NCBI GenBank assembly: GCA_000442125.1
Contig: KE546981.1
Span: forward strand, 992,001 to 1,056,000
Reading direction: 5' to 3'
Source of the DNA: Opeltia flavorubescens
Taxonomy: Eukaryota; Ascomycota; Lecanoromycetes; Teloschistales; Teloschistaceae
DNA: 64,000 bases
Shown here piece after piece: positions 21,476-32,615 of the stretch; the first letter of the stretch is position 1, and each line of letters starts with the position of its first letter. Position numbers and translations under genes: made by a program. The notes under the pieces are model-generated. The model was not told the origin of the DNA. It searched no databases and saw nothing but the letters and a program-made list of their open reading frames with translations.

Positions 21476-23870
21476 CTAAGCAGCGCATCTAAAAACCATC
21501 GCCCCCCCATTCCTCATCTGCACTACCTCTCTCCTCTGCAGCACCCCCAACGCCCTCGCCAAACTCCCCTCACTATACCCCCTCCCATCCACAAACTCTC
21601 TCTTCAATGCCCCTAGCCCCGTACTCCACCCCACCGGCAACCGTCTCCTTAACTCTTCCTCTACCTTCTTTGTCTCCTCCTGCAAATCCCTGTTGACGTG
21701 GTTCCCTCCTCCGTTTGCTCCCCGATCACCGGACGTTGCGGCGTCCATTGTGGACGCGAGGAAGAGACGCATAGCTTCATCAACGTGGGCTTCTGTGGCA
21801 ACGGAGGAGAGCGATAGTTTAGCAAGGGATTCAGCAATGCGTGTGATGGCTTCTAATTGGCGAATCGTTATTGGGATGGAGGAGCGGGCGGCTGAGGAGG
21901 TTTCGTGGGCGTGGATTTGGCGTCGGAGGGAGACGAAGTGGGATGAGAGTTGCTCGGCGGCGTCGGCGGAGAGGCGGGGGGCACAACGTCTGGAAGAGAG
22001 ATTTATGTCAGTGTATGATCCCCTCATGAACCGAAATTGGCGGAGAAAAGGAGGAGAAGATAAGGTTAAGGCAGGGGGGAAACATACGATTTGCAATAGC
22101 TGATATATCGTTTCATCTTCTCCACTGATATCTCGGCTTCTGTCTGCTCTTCCACGCCTCGTCCACCCATCTGAATACCCATCACGTGGCGGGCGATGCG
22201 CTCGTCACGACCCTTGTCGTGCTCATCGCGGACGATGAAGATCATGTCGAAACGCGAGAGGATGGTTGTCTGAAAGTCGATGTTTTCACCTGGAGTCTTG
22301 AGATCGTCGTAGCGTCCAAATATGGGATTTGCTGCCGCAAGGACGGAAGTGCGTGCGTTGAGGATTGTCGTGATGCCTGCTTTTGCAATGGAGATTGTTT
22401 GTTGTTCCATGGCTTCGTGGATAGCGACGCGGTCTTCGTCTCGCATCTTGTCAAACTCGTCGATACAGACGACTCCACCGTCTGCAAGAACCATGGCCCC
22501 TCCCTCGAGGTAAAATTCTCGGGTGTTGGTGTCTCGCTGGACGGAAGCTGTGAGACCTGCTGCCGAGGAACCTTTACCGGATGTATAAATTGCTATTGGG
22601 GCGACCTTTTCCACGAATTTGAGGAGTTGTGACTTTGCCGTACCGGGATCACCGAGAAGGAGGACGTTGATGTCACCTCGTAATTTCATTCCGTCGGGAA
22701 GTATCTTCTTTGACCCGCCAAGGAGCAGGCAAGCGATCGCCTTCTTGATGTCTTGATTACCATAGATGGACGGCGCAATGCAATTGGCGAAGACATCGTA
22801 GAGATCTGGCCGCCTGCTCATTTCTAGGAACTCCTGCTCTTCTTCTTCCGAAAAGATGGCATGACCTTTCGCTGTATGGTCCACGTCGCTCGAAACTCCG
22901 ACAGCTCTTAGATATGGAGTTCTGATGGCGACAGCAGAGTTGCCCGATCCTTTCGCCTCTTTGTTCTGGTATATGGAAAACACGCCCATGACTGTGCATC
23001 TTGTCCCAGGAACCACCCTATTGGTGAGATATCGGTCTGCGGAAATTTTGATGTGACGAGGTAACTCTCCCACTGGAACTTGATCTGGCGCTTCTTGTAG
23101 CTTCAAAATTTGTTGATCGATGAACTGGCACTTTTCGTGGATGACAAAGTATGGATCGAGAGGACACTTGTCAGATTCTTCATTCGGCATCCTTTTCCTC
23201 GAACATGTGCGCGGCAGAGAAACTGCTGCAATTCCTCCTGAGACCGCGACGCTGTCCATATGCTGGCAATTCCGACATTGTATGACGAGCGCTGTGGCTT
23301 TTGAAGAGAGGGTGGAAGCTCCGATGACGATTCCAGGGATTCGAACGAGCTGTGAGATGTTTGTCGCATTGAGGTCGCGTATGGAGATGATGGAGGCAGA
23401 AGAATGGAGGAGGAGCTGATGCTGAGGGAGATGGAGGTCGTCGAGTCTTTGGGAGGGGTTTACAATGCGATGAGTGCACTGTCTTAATGCGGCTTCAAAC
23501 TAGAATTCTGTGAGCTTGATCTCTGATATGGTCAACTATACTATCCGTACCAAAGGAATAGTATCTGCCGGCTGAGTCTGCAGCTTATGGGCCAACTCTT
23601 CGTTATATGATATGAGGTGCGCAATGTCAACATCGCAATAGTACTGCTTCACCAGAACATTCTCTCTGATCTGGTCCCTGTTAACTAGAAGTAAGCGATT
23701 GTTGTCGCGATAGAGCTGAAGTAGAGACTGTACCTGTAGATGAAGGCATTGTCAAGTCGGAACTCAAGGATGAAGTTTCGGAGCTGTGCTTGGACTTGGG
23801 TTCGGGAATCTTCTACAGCATCTGGGTCCGGTGGAAGTACACTAAGCGAAAAGACTGATTGCCGGTCCAT
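21476..23870 (-). CDS. MCM5: DNA replication licensing factor MCM5 (Cdc46)
   Basis: Four exons (23734-23870, 23551-23677, 22088-23499, 21476-21989) give 729 residues, close to the family length. MCM5 is one of six subunits of the replicative CMG helicase. The N-terminus [15 protein letters not shown] is typical of fungal Mcm5. The N-terminal domain carries the zinc finger C163/C166/C187/C200. The motor domain has Walker A GDPGTAKS (371-378), Walker B CIDEFD (433-438) and the arginine finger SRFD (503-506). The Mcm5-type phrases [16 protein letters not shown] and PYLRAVGV separate it from other MCMs. The C-terminal winged-helix segment is in the last exon ([20 protein letters not shown]). Antisense frames in this gene are shadows. 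Confidence 0.95.
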
Positions 23871-24617
23871 GGCCGTATCTAAGATGTCTGTAGTTGCGTA
23901 CGATGGAGATCTGTAGACTTGGAAGATTGGAGCTATAGAAGATGTTGAACGCGTGACGCGTTACAGTAAAAGAGACGCGTAAAGAGGTCCTCTTTCTGGA
24001 TTAGTCGAATTACCGAGGGTGGCACAAGCTTCAACAAGGATTCCCTCGTTTTCGACACTCCTCTCTCCATGATATCTGTTTATAACGTCCTGCCGTAGAG
24101 CACGTCGACAAGTTATGATCTCTTATTTTACAGCGGAGCTCAAGCATAGCAAAATAGCAAAGACGCAGCCCGATCTACCTGCTCTTACACATAATGGCAG
24201 AAAACTTGCTCTTTCGAGTGGCAGCGGTGAAGCCTATTTGAATGCCCGAATCAAACAAGGAGACGATGCTAATATGTCCTCTGTTCTGAATGATTCCTGG
24301 CCGGAGATTTCTCTACATGGGTGCCTGGCGCTTCAATATTGACTACACGACTGCACTCAGAATGCCTCATGGACAAGTCGTAGTTTCTGAAATGGTAACT
24401 CACTAAAAGATCGCCGACTGAAAGATACCATGACTGTCATGAGATAGAAGTAGGCAGACACTCAGTTGGTCTCGCGCTTTGTTCATATCGACACATACTT
24501 GCGGTTGAGAGTCGCCAGTGCGCCAAAAACCAAGTCCTGCAATATGCGCCTCCCAGACGGGCTTCTTGATTCACTAGCCCACATCACGACGTAAAACAAA
24601 ATCCAAATCGACTAAGC
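23871..24617. other. Intergenic: promoter of MCM5
   Basis: About 750 bases upstream of MCM5. The sequence gacgcg..acgcgt near 23950-23985 contains two ACGCGT hexamers on the minus and plus strands (23954-23959 and 23975-23980 approximately), the MluI cell-cycle box bound by MBF in yeasts. This would fit G1/S control of a replication gene; the functional link is inference. A 75-codon plus frame at 24115-24342 has no support. Confidence 0.45.
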
Positions 24618-24836
24618 ATGTTTCATCCCTCGATCCCACTATATATTTGCCTTCTTGTCTTGAGTGCATTTCCTTCCGTCTACCCTTTGAGCTGCCATCA
24701 AGCTCCCTTAGGCCGTTTACCGCTCGTATCTCACTGTCAAGACCTCATTAACGCAATTGCTTATGTCTCGCGGCAACCTGGCTGGAATGATCTGAAGGTT
24801 TGGGGACGGGGTCTGGTGGGTCTTTTTGCGAAGTAA
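24618..24836 (+). CDS. Small secreted protein fragment (72 codons)
   Basis: ATG frame starting with a clear signal peptide (PLYICLLVLSAFPSVYP) followed by LSCHQAPLGRLPLVSHCQDL and WNDLKVWGRGL. Two early cysteines and a pattern of CHxAPxGxLPxxxHCxDL recall fungal small secreted proteins that are usually 120-180 residues long. The frame stops soon after; a donor (gtgggt, 24815) lies just before the stop, but no downstream exon could be joined convincingly, although a Cys-containing frame continues around 25000-25130. Either the gene has a further exon I could not place or it is a remnant. Confidence 0.35.
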   Translation: MFHPSIPLYICLLVLSAFPSVYPLSCHQAPLGRLPLVSHCQDLINAIAYVSRQPGWNDLKVWGRGLVGLFAK

Positions 24837-26208
24837 TCGCGTTTTCTTCGTTCGCTCCCATGTGATATGGGGTCTTTGAGATTTCTTTCTGCTGGCACTT
24901 GTGAAGAGCGCCAAAAATGGGATTGAGCATACGAAAGAAGGTATAATTGAAATGGGGATTTTGAGGTCACGAAATTTGTTCCCTGCCGGGCTGGAAGATC
25001 CAAAATATGCAACTTCGCACTCCCAGTTGTGTTGGCTTCCTGTAGCAAAACCTGTTGGATGACACATGGGTTGCACAGTTTTAAGTCATCAGGTGTCGTT
25101 GTCATACGGTTGCCTCTGCTCTCCTTTGCTCAGAAATTGATATACTAACCCCAAGAAAATCAATCAGTCCAGGACAAGCCTGACCGAGGGACTGCCCCAA
25201 AGATACTGGCTTATATCACCAAGTTACGGCCCAAGCACGTGCTCCGTGGTAGTCGATGCTGCTCCACGAGATGCCTCTGCCATGGAAACGTTCCGCTTAG
25301 GTACAGTCGGGGTTGCGGCTGGGAGGATCGTGGAGTTATGTTTAATGAGACGAGTGAAGTTAGGGAGTGAAGGGCTTGGAGAGACAGGCAGGGTCGAAGC
25401 GAACCTAATGAGGAGCGACACACGAATGTTGGGGTTGGCGGGTAGCAGCGACAAGGTCCACGCATTTAACCTAGGGGTATTGGGCGAATTGGTGATTGTG
25501 AGATTCAGGGATGGGACGACAAATGGAACGATGAATAGGACGAGTGAGGGGGAGAATATCGTTGAGGCGGCATGATTCTTGTGAAGCCGGTATTCACAGT
25601 GAGAGAAACTATAGTCAGAAGTAATTGTACAATGGAAATTTCATTCTTGACCAATATTACGAATTGAAGTGAAACTCGTTTTCTGAACATTCCCTAGGGG
25701 ATCACGGCATCTTGCCGACAAGACATTCACACTGCCCAGATCGTTGACAAGAGACCTGTTTGTGAGCGCTACTGGTATCGAGAACAGAAATTCCTGATTC
25801 TCCCTTCCTAGCTTCTGACTGTGCTGTCGAGAGTGTTTTCGTTCTGTCGTATTCCATGTCAGTTTGGAATTAGTAGTCCTAAAAAGGTATAGTCTTGATC
25901 TAAAAAGCTAGCGGTGTGTCGTCATAACGAACTCCTGGCAGCCGTGCGTGTCGTGGCAGCCACCTGCTCCTGGACTTGGCATTTAGATTGCTTCGGCCTC
26001 TGATGACACCAAAATATCGAGACCGATATTGAGAAAATTACAAGACTCCCGTAGAACAATCAACTACCTAGTATTTCAACCTCTCTCAGCCTTGATGACC
26101 TCGTCTGCCTATAGCATGACGCAGGATTCGTAGCGCGAGGCAGCCTGCCGCCTGGCGATCCTAAGCCCCAGCTTCCTTCATTGGCCTCGTCAAATATGTA
26201 GTTAAGCA
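24837..26208. other. Intergenic; a long minus-strand open frame without a start codon
   Basis: The minus strand is open over about 125 codons from roughly 25630 to 25224 with protein-like content: a hydrophobic segment (SPSLVLFIVPFVVPSLNL), then sequence such as PSLPNFTRLIKHNSTILP, ending in TTEHVLGP. It has no in-frame ATG and I could not place an upstream exon. The opposite strand is also open (25246-25575). This could be an exon of a membrane protein or a gene remnant. The rest of the stretch shows nothing. Confidence 0.28.
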
Positions 26209-27633
26209 ATGAACATCATCCGAAATTTCATCAATTTCTTACACTCGATTCCCTCTATCCTAAAACACATTCTCACTAAAAAGCCCTCGAAATCAAAGGC
26301 AGCTACCATGGAGATTCCCATCCCGCAACCAACAAATCTTCAATCGCAGTCTCCCTTGTTCAATCGAATACCTCCAGAAGTCCGTAATCAGATCTTTCAA
26401 TTTGCTCTGACATCCTACGAAGACACGGCGAGAAAGTATAGACCGAATGCGTATCACTACAGGCCTGGCTTCACCTGTGCGCTTAGGATAGATACAGACC
26501 TACTCCTAACCTGCCGTCGAATCTACTGGGAAACTTTCAGCCTCCCCGCCCGTATCAACGAGCACACTTCATGGTTCGGTCGGCCGCCTCCGATGAATTT
26601 GAAAAAGAACCCCGTCGCTATCAACGACAGCCTAGGAGCTGTATTCAGGCGGCGCCATCTCCGCACAGTGCATATCTTCGTTCAGCAAGCACATCTCGAA
26701 GGTCCCGGTTTTGCGGGTTTCACCGGACTATGGCAATACGCTTGCCCGACAACACTCATCATCACACTGAGACATAATGATTGGTGGTGGTGGGAGGAGC
26801 GAAAGCCGCTGAAACTTGATCCCAAGCAGGTGGGCCAAGCTTCGACGGTTAACCATAGTCGCCCTTCTGATCCCTTTGCACCACGTTCTTGGGGATTCCA
26901 ACTCAGTAAGGTCAAAGGGCTGGAGAAGCTACAATTAGAGCTCGAAACCGTCGAAGCAACGAAAAGAGTGGAGCTGGATGCTATTGTGGACCGAGCGGAA
27001 GGGTGGGCCTTCCCGCTCGGCGATGAACGTGTTCTACGTCTCAACAAATCGAAGACGAAGAGGGATGGATGGGTCGGGGTCCGACTTGGTAAGCCCCGTC
27101 TCTATGGCAGTCGACATTAGCTGACGTCCGCAGATGAGGAGAATGAAGCAGGCAAAGATGCTGAAGATATTCTTAACAAGATCGAAGAAAAGCAAAGACG
27201 TAAAGAATTAGGTCTACCCCGACATGACCCAGACAATGCTAGTCTTACTTCCACTCGATCGTCAGACACGGGCGATATTCCGTGGGTCTCCGAGGACGAG
27301 GAAGGCGATGGAATTGAACCAAGCAGCGCTGCAAACGAGCCCAGTACCAACGTCGATGCGGAGGACCTTGCCCTAACGCCGGACTCAGCTGCTCCAGGCG
27401 ATTCTCATCCAGCCTCGGAGCAACAGCAGACAGGCGACGTCGATATGCCCAATGCGAGCAGCAACCCGGTAGGCTTGCTCACCAAGCCCCTCGAAGTTCA
27501 AAGGGCGAGTTCGAAGTTACTGGAAGCCGCAGGTGTGGTCTTCAATGACGCTGGGATGGTCACAGGGCTTCCACTGGATATGACATCGAAATACTACGTC
27601 GTGACGCTGACCTGGGAGGCTCAGCCGTTGTAG
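26209..27633 (+). CDS. F-box/2EXR-like fungal protein (DUF7730-type)
   Basis: Two exons (26209-27088, 27134-27633) give 459 residues. The core near residues 45-110 is LFNRIPPEVRNQIFQFAL followed by YRPGFTCALRIDTDLLLTCR and RIYWET, the signature of fungal proteins related to F-box/2EXR domains, thought to act as adaptors but mostly uncharacterised. Later come DNDWWWWEE-like Trp-rich sequence (HNDWWWWEERKPL) and a segment GLEKLQLELETVE typical of the family. The second exon adds an acidic, low-complexity region and ends in VVTLTWEAQPL. There is a short hydrophobic N-terminus (IINFLHSIPSILKHIL-like), which could be a membrane or targeting segment. An alternative start is the internal ATG of MEIPIPQP. 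Confidence 0.72.
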
Positions 27634-27767
27634 TAGTGGTGGTTGCGGTTCTTTCGGCGAAATAGGATATGTTTATGATCATGACCTCGATATCTGCGAA
27701 ATGAATGATGATATCTCACGATTGCTAGCCGGCTTTTCTTCTATAGGTTGATTAAAACGACCGTTGA

Positions 27768-28769
27768 TCACCGAGAGGGTGCCGGACTATCAACAAGCGA
27801 AGGATATGCGAATCGGAATGTAAGTCCCCCTATCCTGGTTCCGTTCTCTAGGAAAATGGTACACCGAACGACCTCGTAGTTCTCCGTCTCGTAGCACCGC
27901 AAAGTCTCTTCATGCTCTGCACTTTCGACTTGGTATGCGATCCCCTCAACGGTGGCATCCGCTGGTCCATCGAGAAGTGCCCTGTACTTCCCTCCCCAGG
28001 ACTCCAGTCTGGCTCGCTGGATATGCGCTTTTTGTACCTCGGGGAGGAAGTCGAGATCTAGCAATTCCTGCAGCCGCAAAAGGTCGGTATATCCAAGCGT
28101 CCCGTAGAAGAAGAACCACACAGGGTACTCGTCTTGCCCCACGGTACCGGCTGGTGGTAGTCCCCGATATTGAGGCAGAGTGGAATCAATACCTAGCGTT
28201 GGATATAACGAGTCCTCGGCGAGTTCTTTCTTCGCCATGGATAGCCGGACGAAGTTTGGTCGGTAGTTGCAGGTAGCTTGCGTTGCGAGCCATTGCTCTA
28301 TCGCACGCTTTGTAATTCCATCCACCCTCACAAAGGACGTGGCAGTTAGAGGTGCTCGCAAAAACGTCGGAGTATCGTCTTCGCCGGGCTCGCTCCAGCC
28401 TTGCATGATCTTCCCGGAGAAGCCTGATGTGGGCCAATCCTGCAATGGCCCACCGAGCTTGAAGATGAAGGTGTCCGAGTCATTAGTTACGGCGGGTTGC
28501 GTGCCAGTCGTTGTCCATAGTTGCATTGTATGTTCGTAAGCTTCTTTGTCGTAGCCTTCGGCTTCCTTGTCCGCTCGGATGAGATTCCATTGTTCGTCTG
28601 AGATCTTCTTGCGATTGAGATCACGTCGATGAGCGATGATCTGTTCGTAAGCTTCTGTTTCGGAGTAGGCGAAGAGCTTTTGCCATTGCTGGACTTTCTC
28701 CGGCGTTGTGGCTTCGTCGTATTTGATGGCGTCTTGAGCTAAATCTTCCAGCTCGTTGAGGAGGTCCAT
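27768..28769 (-). CDS. AIG2/gamma-glutamylcyclotransferase-like protein
   Basis: Intronless, 333 residues from ATG at 28769 (MDLLNELEDLAQDA). The C-terminal 120 residues are a GGCT/AIG2 fold: VWFFFYGTLGYTDLLRLQEL holds the YGTL substrate loop, followed by ESWGGKYRALLDGPADATVEG and LRCYETENYEVVRC, where the Glu after Tyr fits the catalytic acid of this family. Members cleave gamma-glutamyl amides to 5-oxoproline; actual substrates of fungal members are mostly unknown. The N-terminal 200 residues (helical, charged, with KISDEQWNLIRADKEAEGYD) are an extension seen in fungal homologues. The frame stays open upstream to 28916, but no earlier ATG exists. Confidence 0.78.
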   Translation of the reverse strand: MDLLNELEDLAQDAIKYDEATTPEKVQQWQKLFAYSETEAYEQIIAHRRDLNRKKISDEQWNLIRADKEAEGYDKEAYEHTMQLWTTTGTQPAVTNDSDTFIFKLGGPLQDWPTSGFSGKIMQGWSEPGEDDTPTFLRAPLTATSFVRVDGITKRAIEQWLATQATCNYRPNFVRLSMAKKELAEDSLYPTLGIDSTLPQYRGLPPAGTVGQDEYPVWFFFYGTLGYTDLLRLQELLDLDFLPEVQKAHIQRARLESWGGKYRALLDGPADATVEGIAYQVESAEHEETLRCYETENYEVVRCTIFLENGTRIGGLTFRFAYPSLVDSPAPSR

Positions 28770-28969
28770 GTCCGAAATTATTGTCGCACTATGTTTCTTG
28801 AGATTGAATGAGATCTCGTCCAAGGCAATATGAAAAAAGGCAGAAGGTAGAAAGTTGAGATGTATCTTGTCTTCGCAGGCTGAATAATGTAACTGTTCAA
28901 AAATGTAATCAGTCAACCTCGTGCAACTGACTTGAATTTATAATGGTAGCAGGATCCCTGGGCAATGAG

Positions 28970-29405
28970 TCATATGAGAGGCTTTCGACTCTTCGCACTC
29001 CAAACGTGGATCGTTCTTTCCCTGTAGCCGCGTCTGCCGCATTCAATGAGTTGATTTACCAAGTGTGCTACTGCACCATGCAAGTCATTTAGGAAATCTT
29101 CCATCTTCAAGATCAATTGCGCTGAAAAGCTAGCATCGATGTCCGATTCAAACGAGTGATTTTCTGCTTTCGGTGGTATCGTCACGAGGAATGGCGGGAT
29201 TCTCTCGAGCAACCTCTGGCCTCCGATATGAAACTGAACTGCATAGAGAGAATGTCCCGACCTTCGTCACCTACTGATACTTTCCATGGAGACGATTTCC
29301 ACGCAAACTTTCATTCAGAATCTCGTCATCTTCGTCCCGTAGATATGGTGGTTCATCGCCTTTCTGGGCCTCTTGATCATTGCCTTTCTTTTTTCCATCC
29401 GTCAT
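28970..29405 (-). CDS. Small hypothetical protein, two exons
   Basis: Exons 29303-29405 and 28970-29238, joined by a GT-AG intron with donor GTGGAA and acceptor ATGCAG, give 123 residues. It starts MTDGKKKGNDQEAQKGDEPP, is strongly hydrophilic for 30 residues and then reads FHIGGQRLLERIPPFLVTIP and MEDFLNDLHGAVAHLVNQLI before a basic end. No domain recognised. The joined frame is continuous and the hydrophobic/charged pattern is protein-like, but donor choice is a guess. It could also be 5' exons of the AIG2-like gene, whose start is only 200 bases downstream. Confidence 0.4.
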
Positions 29406-30083
29406 ATGCAATAGTTTCTTTGTCTCTCTTAAACCCCAGCTACACCCCTTCATAGTCTTCTATGTTCCTCAAGGTCATGTTCTATGCTCTTTCTTACGCC
29501 TCATGGTCATCTACTTGATGAACAAATCAGCTTCCAATTCGAGGTCAGATCAGTTCACGTGACGTATTCGCAGTTCGTGCGGGGGAACACGCGCTAAGAA
29601 TTTGTGAAAACATGCGCTGACGACATCAGTCATGGACCTGCATTTGCCGATTTCCTTTTTCACAAAGCTCGGTCTAACTTCTTCCCTTCCTTCGGACGTC
29701 CGTGATATTTCACACTAGAGCATGACCGAAATTCTCTATTTGAAAGTGGAGCGGCTCACATAGATATTCTGTAGATAAAGAGACTGAGCGTTTGTCGAAG
29801 AAATTCACATGTTGAGTAGAGTGCAACAACGGTCATCAGCCCCGTACACTATATCTGAATTCCCTATCATTATCAAGGAGGTCATCTTCTAGGGAGGCTA
29901 AGTGATAGGTTTGATGTGTATGATTTGATTGTCTTCACGCGCATGCCGAGCATCGGTTGATAATCTACCATCGCATGTGCTTGCAGGAGTAGTTCGATAC
30001 ATCACGTCCCGCAAAAAGGGAATGAACGTCTTCAGTAATACTTTTTCAATACTTTTCGAGGACATCCGGCGCAGCGTTCAAAT
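29406..30083. other. Intergenic: promoter of the amidohydrolase
   Basis: Divergent 5' region between the small minus-strand gene and the amidohydrolase. No gene seen; one 60-codon frame at 29380-29562 is unsupported. Confidence 0.5.
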
Positions 30084-31367
30084 ATGAGGCAGGAAGTCAT
30101 GGCCCGTGGCATTCGCGTTGATGCTGACCTACTCATTCCTGGTCGAGGTCAACCAATACAGAACGCTTCCGTTATTGTAATTGATGGCAAAATCACTCAA
30201 GTAGGCAAAACCAGAGCCTTATTCCCGGACAGAGACTCCTCTGTTATTAAGGTTCCAGTCCTTATGCCGGGCTTGTGGGACTGTCATGTGCACTTCATGG
30301 GAACGAACAAAACCAGTGTCGACGATATGGCAGCAACCTCCCAGGCATTGGCTGGCGCTCGAAGTGCAAGAGACATTGCGGCAACCTTGAACGCCGGGTA
30401 CACATCAGTCAGAGAGATGGCCGGCTATGGTACCGAGCTGTCCAAGGCCATCAACGAGGGTTGGCTCTCTGGTCCCCACATCTATTCGAGCGTCAGTATA
30501 CTCAGTCAAACAGCCGGTCACGGAGACGCACACGGCATGGACCTCGATACCTTCAATGACAAAATACGCCATGGCCTACCATTTCAACTGTGCGATGGTG
30601 TCAGCGAGTGTATAAAGGCCGTGCGAATCCAGATCCGGAGAGGAGCAAAGGTCATCAAAGTCACGGCGACCGGTGGCGTGCTCAGTCTCCTCGATGATCC
30701 ACAACAGCAACAGTTCTCTGACGAAGAGTTAGAAGCTATTGTCAAGGAGGCTGCACGAGCGGATCGAATAGTGGCAGCTCACTGTCACGGCAAGAAAGGT
30801 ATCATGGCAGCTCTACGTGCTGGTTGTCACACCATTGAACATGGTACTTACCTTGATCAAGAGGCCATCGATCTAATGCTTGAGAAAAACGCAATGCTGG
30901 TTGCGACATGCTCCATAATGGAGTTCGGCGTTCAACATCCAGAGGCATACAGCGAAGAGATATACAGAAAGATGGTAGAAACCCAGAAAGCACACCAAAA
31001 GGCTTACAAGATGGCCATCAAAGCAGGTGTGCGCATAGCTCTGGGTACAGACCTTGGAGTGAGTTCACCAACCATTCAATTCAATCATGGGACGAATGGT
31101 GGCGAGTTTTGGTATGCTGTCGATGCAGGCATGACACCGCTGGAAGCCATCGAAGCTGGGACTGCGAATGGACCTGAAACTCTTGGGTTACAGGCCCCTC
31201 AATCCGGGCAGCTGAGGCCCGGATATGATGCAGATTTCATTGCCTTATCGGAGAACCCACTTGAGGACATTAGGGTGCTTGCTGATCCAGCAAAGGTGAC
31301 TCATGTTTGGAGAGGGGGACAACTGGTCAAATCACCCACAAAGCCTATCGGAGTCTTTGTCCAATGA
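30084..31367 (+). CDS. Metal-dependent amidohydrolase (imidazolonepropionase/prolidase-like)
   Basis: Intronless, 427 residues. All metal and catalytic positions of the amidohydrolase superfamily are present: DCHVHF (His68, His70), Lys192 in KVTATGG (expected to be carboxylated and bridge two metals), His233 and His235 in AAHCHG, His253 in TIEHG, and Asp323 in LGTDLG. The first 60 and last 60 residues form the usual beta-sandwich (DADLLIPGRGQPIQNASVIV; GQLRPGYDADFIAL). Relatives hydrolyse dipeptides, hydantoins or amide-linked toxins such as ochratoxin; no signal peptide is evident, so it is likely cytosolic. Substrate unknown. Two candidate starts, 30084 and 30099 (MARGIRVDADLL); the second fits homologues about as well. 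Confidence 0.9.
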   Translation: MRQEVMARGIRVDADLLIPGRGQPIQNASVIVIDGKITQVGKTRALFPDRDSSVIKVPVLMPGLWDCHVHFMGTNKTSVDDMAATSQALAGARSARDIAATLNAGYTSVREMAGYGTELSKAINEGWLSGPHIYSSVSILSQTAGHGDAHGMDLDTFNDKIRHGLPFQLCDGVSECIKAVRIQIRRGAKVIKVTATGGVLSLLDDPQQQQFSDEELEAIVKEAARADRIVAAHCHGKKGIMAALRAGCHTIEHGTYLDQEAIDLMLEKNAMLVATCSIMEFGVQHPEAYSEEIYRKMVETQKAHQKAYKMAIKAGVRIALGTDLGVSSPTIQFNHGTNGGEFWYAVDAGMTPLEAIEAGTANGPETLGLQAPQSGQLRPGYDADFIALSENPLEDIRVLADPAKVTHVWRGGQLVKSPTKPIGVFVQ

Positions 31368-32615
31368 GATAACATAGCAACATGTAGTATTCTGTAATTT
31401 GGCTGTAAGATTCAGTATCAAGAATCCGAAATATGGAGTTAGCTTTCCTCGCTTACTGTTAATGCTTTATCTGACATTCGGCGGTTACTCCCAGCTCTCT
31501 GGATCCTCTCAAACCAAATATTCAAGAGCGGCCTAGTGCCGGAAAAATCTCGGGAAATCTTCAAACACTTGCTTGGATCTCGATGGCCTTTGCTATCTTA
31601 CAACTTCACGTGTGTTTAGTATGAATATGCTCCAAGAGTAGTCCTTCTCGGGAAGGAACAATGTCCCTTTGGACAGACTGATATCGCCCAATATACGGCT
31701 GATCCCACTGCTGGTTCATCCAAATCACAGAGCTTGCGATCCAAGCCTTGTTGACGGAGTGAAAATTAGAATTTGTGCAGGACAAGAAAGCTTCTTATGA
31801 CAGGTAAACATGTCAGCTCTCTCATTGCTAGGCTTTGTGTCAGACTGTGGCTCGGCTATTTCGAATGCCGAAAGCTGAAGATTGTGGACGTCTTGGCCCC
31901 CAAATTGAAGCTTTGGTCTTACACACTAATGCACGCGAGGGCTGAGCAATGTCCGGTGATGGGGCCAAGCCAGCGCTACGAATACCATGTGCTTTTTCTT
32001 AATATAATTGCTTGAATTTATTCTGCCTGGAGTACTTGCTACGAGACTTCCTTTTTCTTAATTACTTCCTGTCACCTGAATTTCATTCTTCATTTCTACC
32101 AGATCTTGGATGTTATATTTCAGCTAAAGTCCTTCGCTATTTCTGGCTCCTTCAATTTCGTTCTATATAATTTCTCGCTTTCTGTCCCAATTTGTATTAC
32201 TCTTGTCTCGGCGGAGCTGCTCCCTTTGGGTAACATTTTATACGGTGTGAGGCTGTGATCGCCCGAAACACTACATTAGAATTCGACGATCACTAGGCGA
32301 AGACAATCACGTCGTTTGCTTCAATCACGATCCATTGTCATCGTCGTCCTCTGGTCCAAATTCAGCAATAATAATCACGGTATTCTACATTCATCATAAA
32401 ACAATTATGCCTTCTACCTTGTTTGGAATACAATAGGTAGAGATCACCGTTTTCAAAGGCCTGGTGTTGCAGCTTCATCTTGAGAGACACATCAACTCTC
32501 GACTTTTGAGATTGATTGCCACGAAACTTGAACGGAGAAATCGTGGTACCAGCTTGATCTTGGATTCTTGTGTTGGCTCTGAAGCAAAGTGGGCTGCCAT
32601 CAGGCTTTCCACAAA
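31368..32615. other. Intergenic, no gene seen
   Basis: About 1.2 kb between amidohydrolase and HET-like gene. An 80-codon plus frame (31773-32015) is unsupported, and the minus frame 32362-32805 is antisense to the first exons of the HET-like gene. T-rich tracts (32030-32200) precede that gene and may be its promoter. Confidence 0.45.

Noticed and set aside
22186-22632. Plus-strand frame of 148 codons
   Set aside because: Antisense to the conserved MCM5 motor domain.
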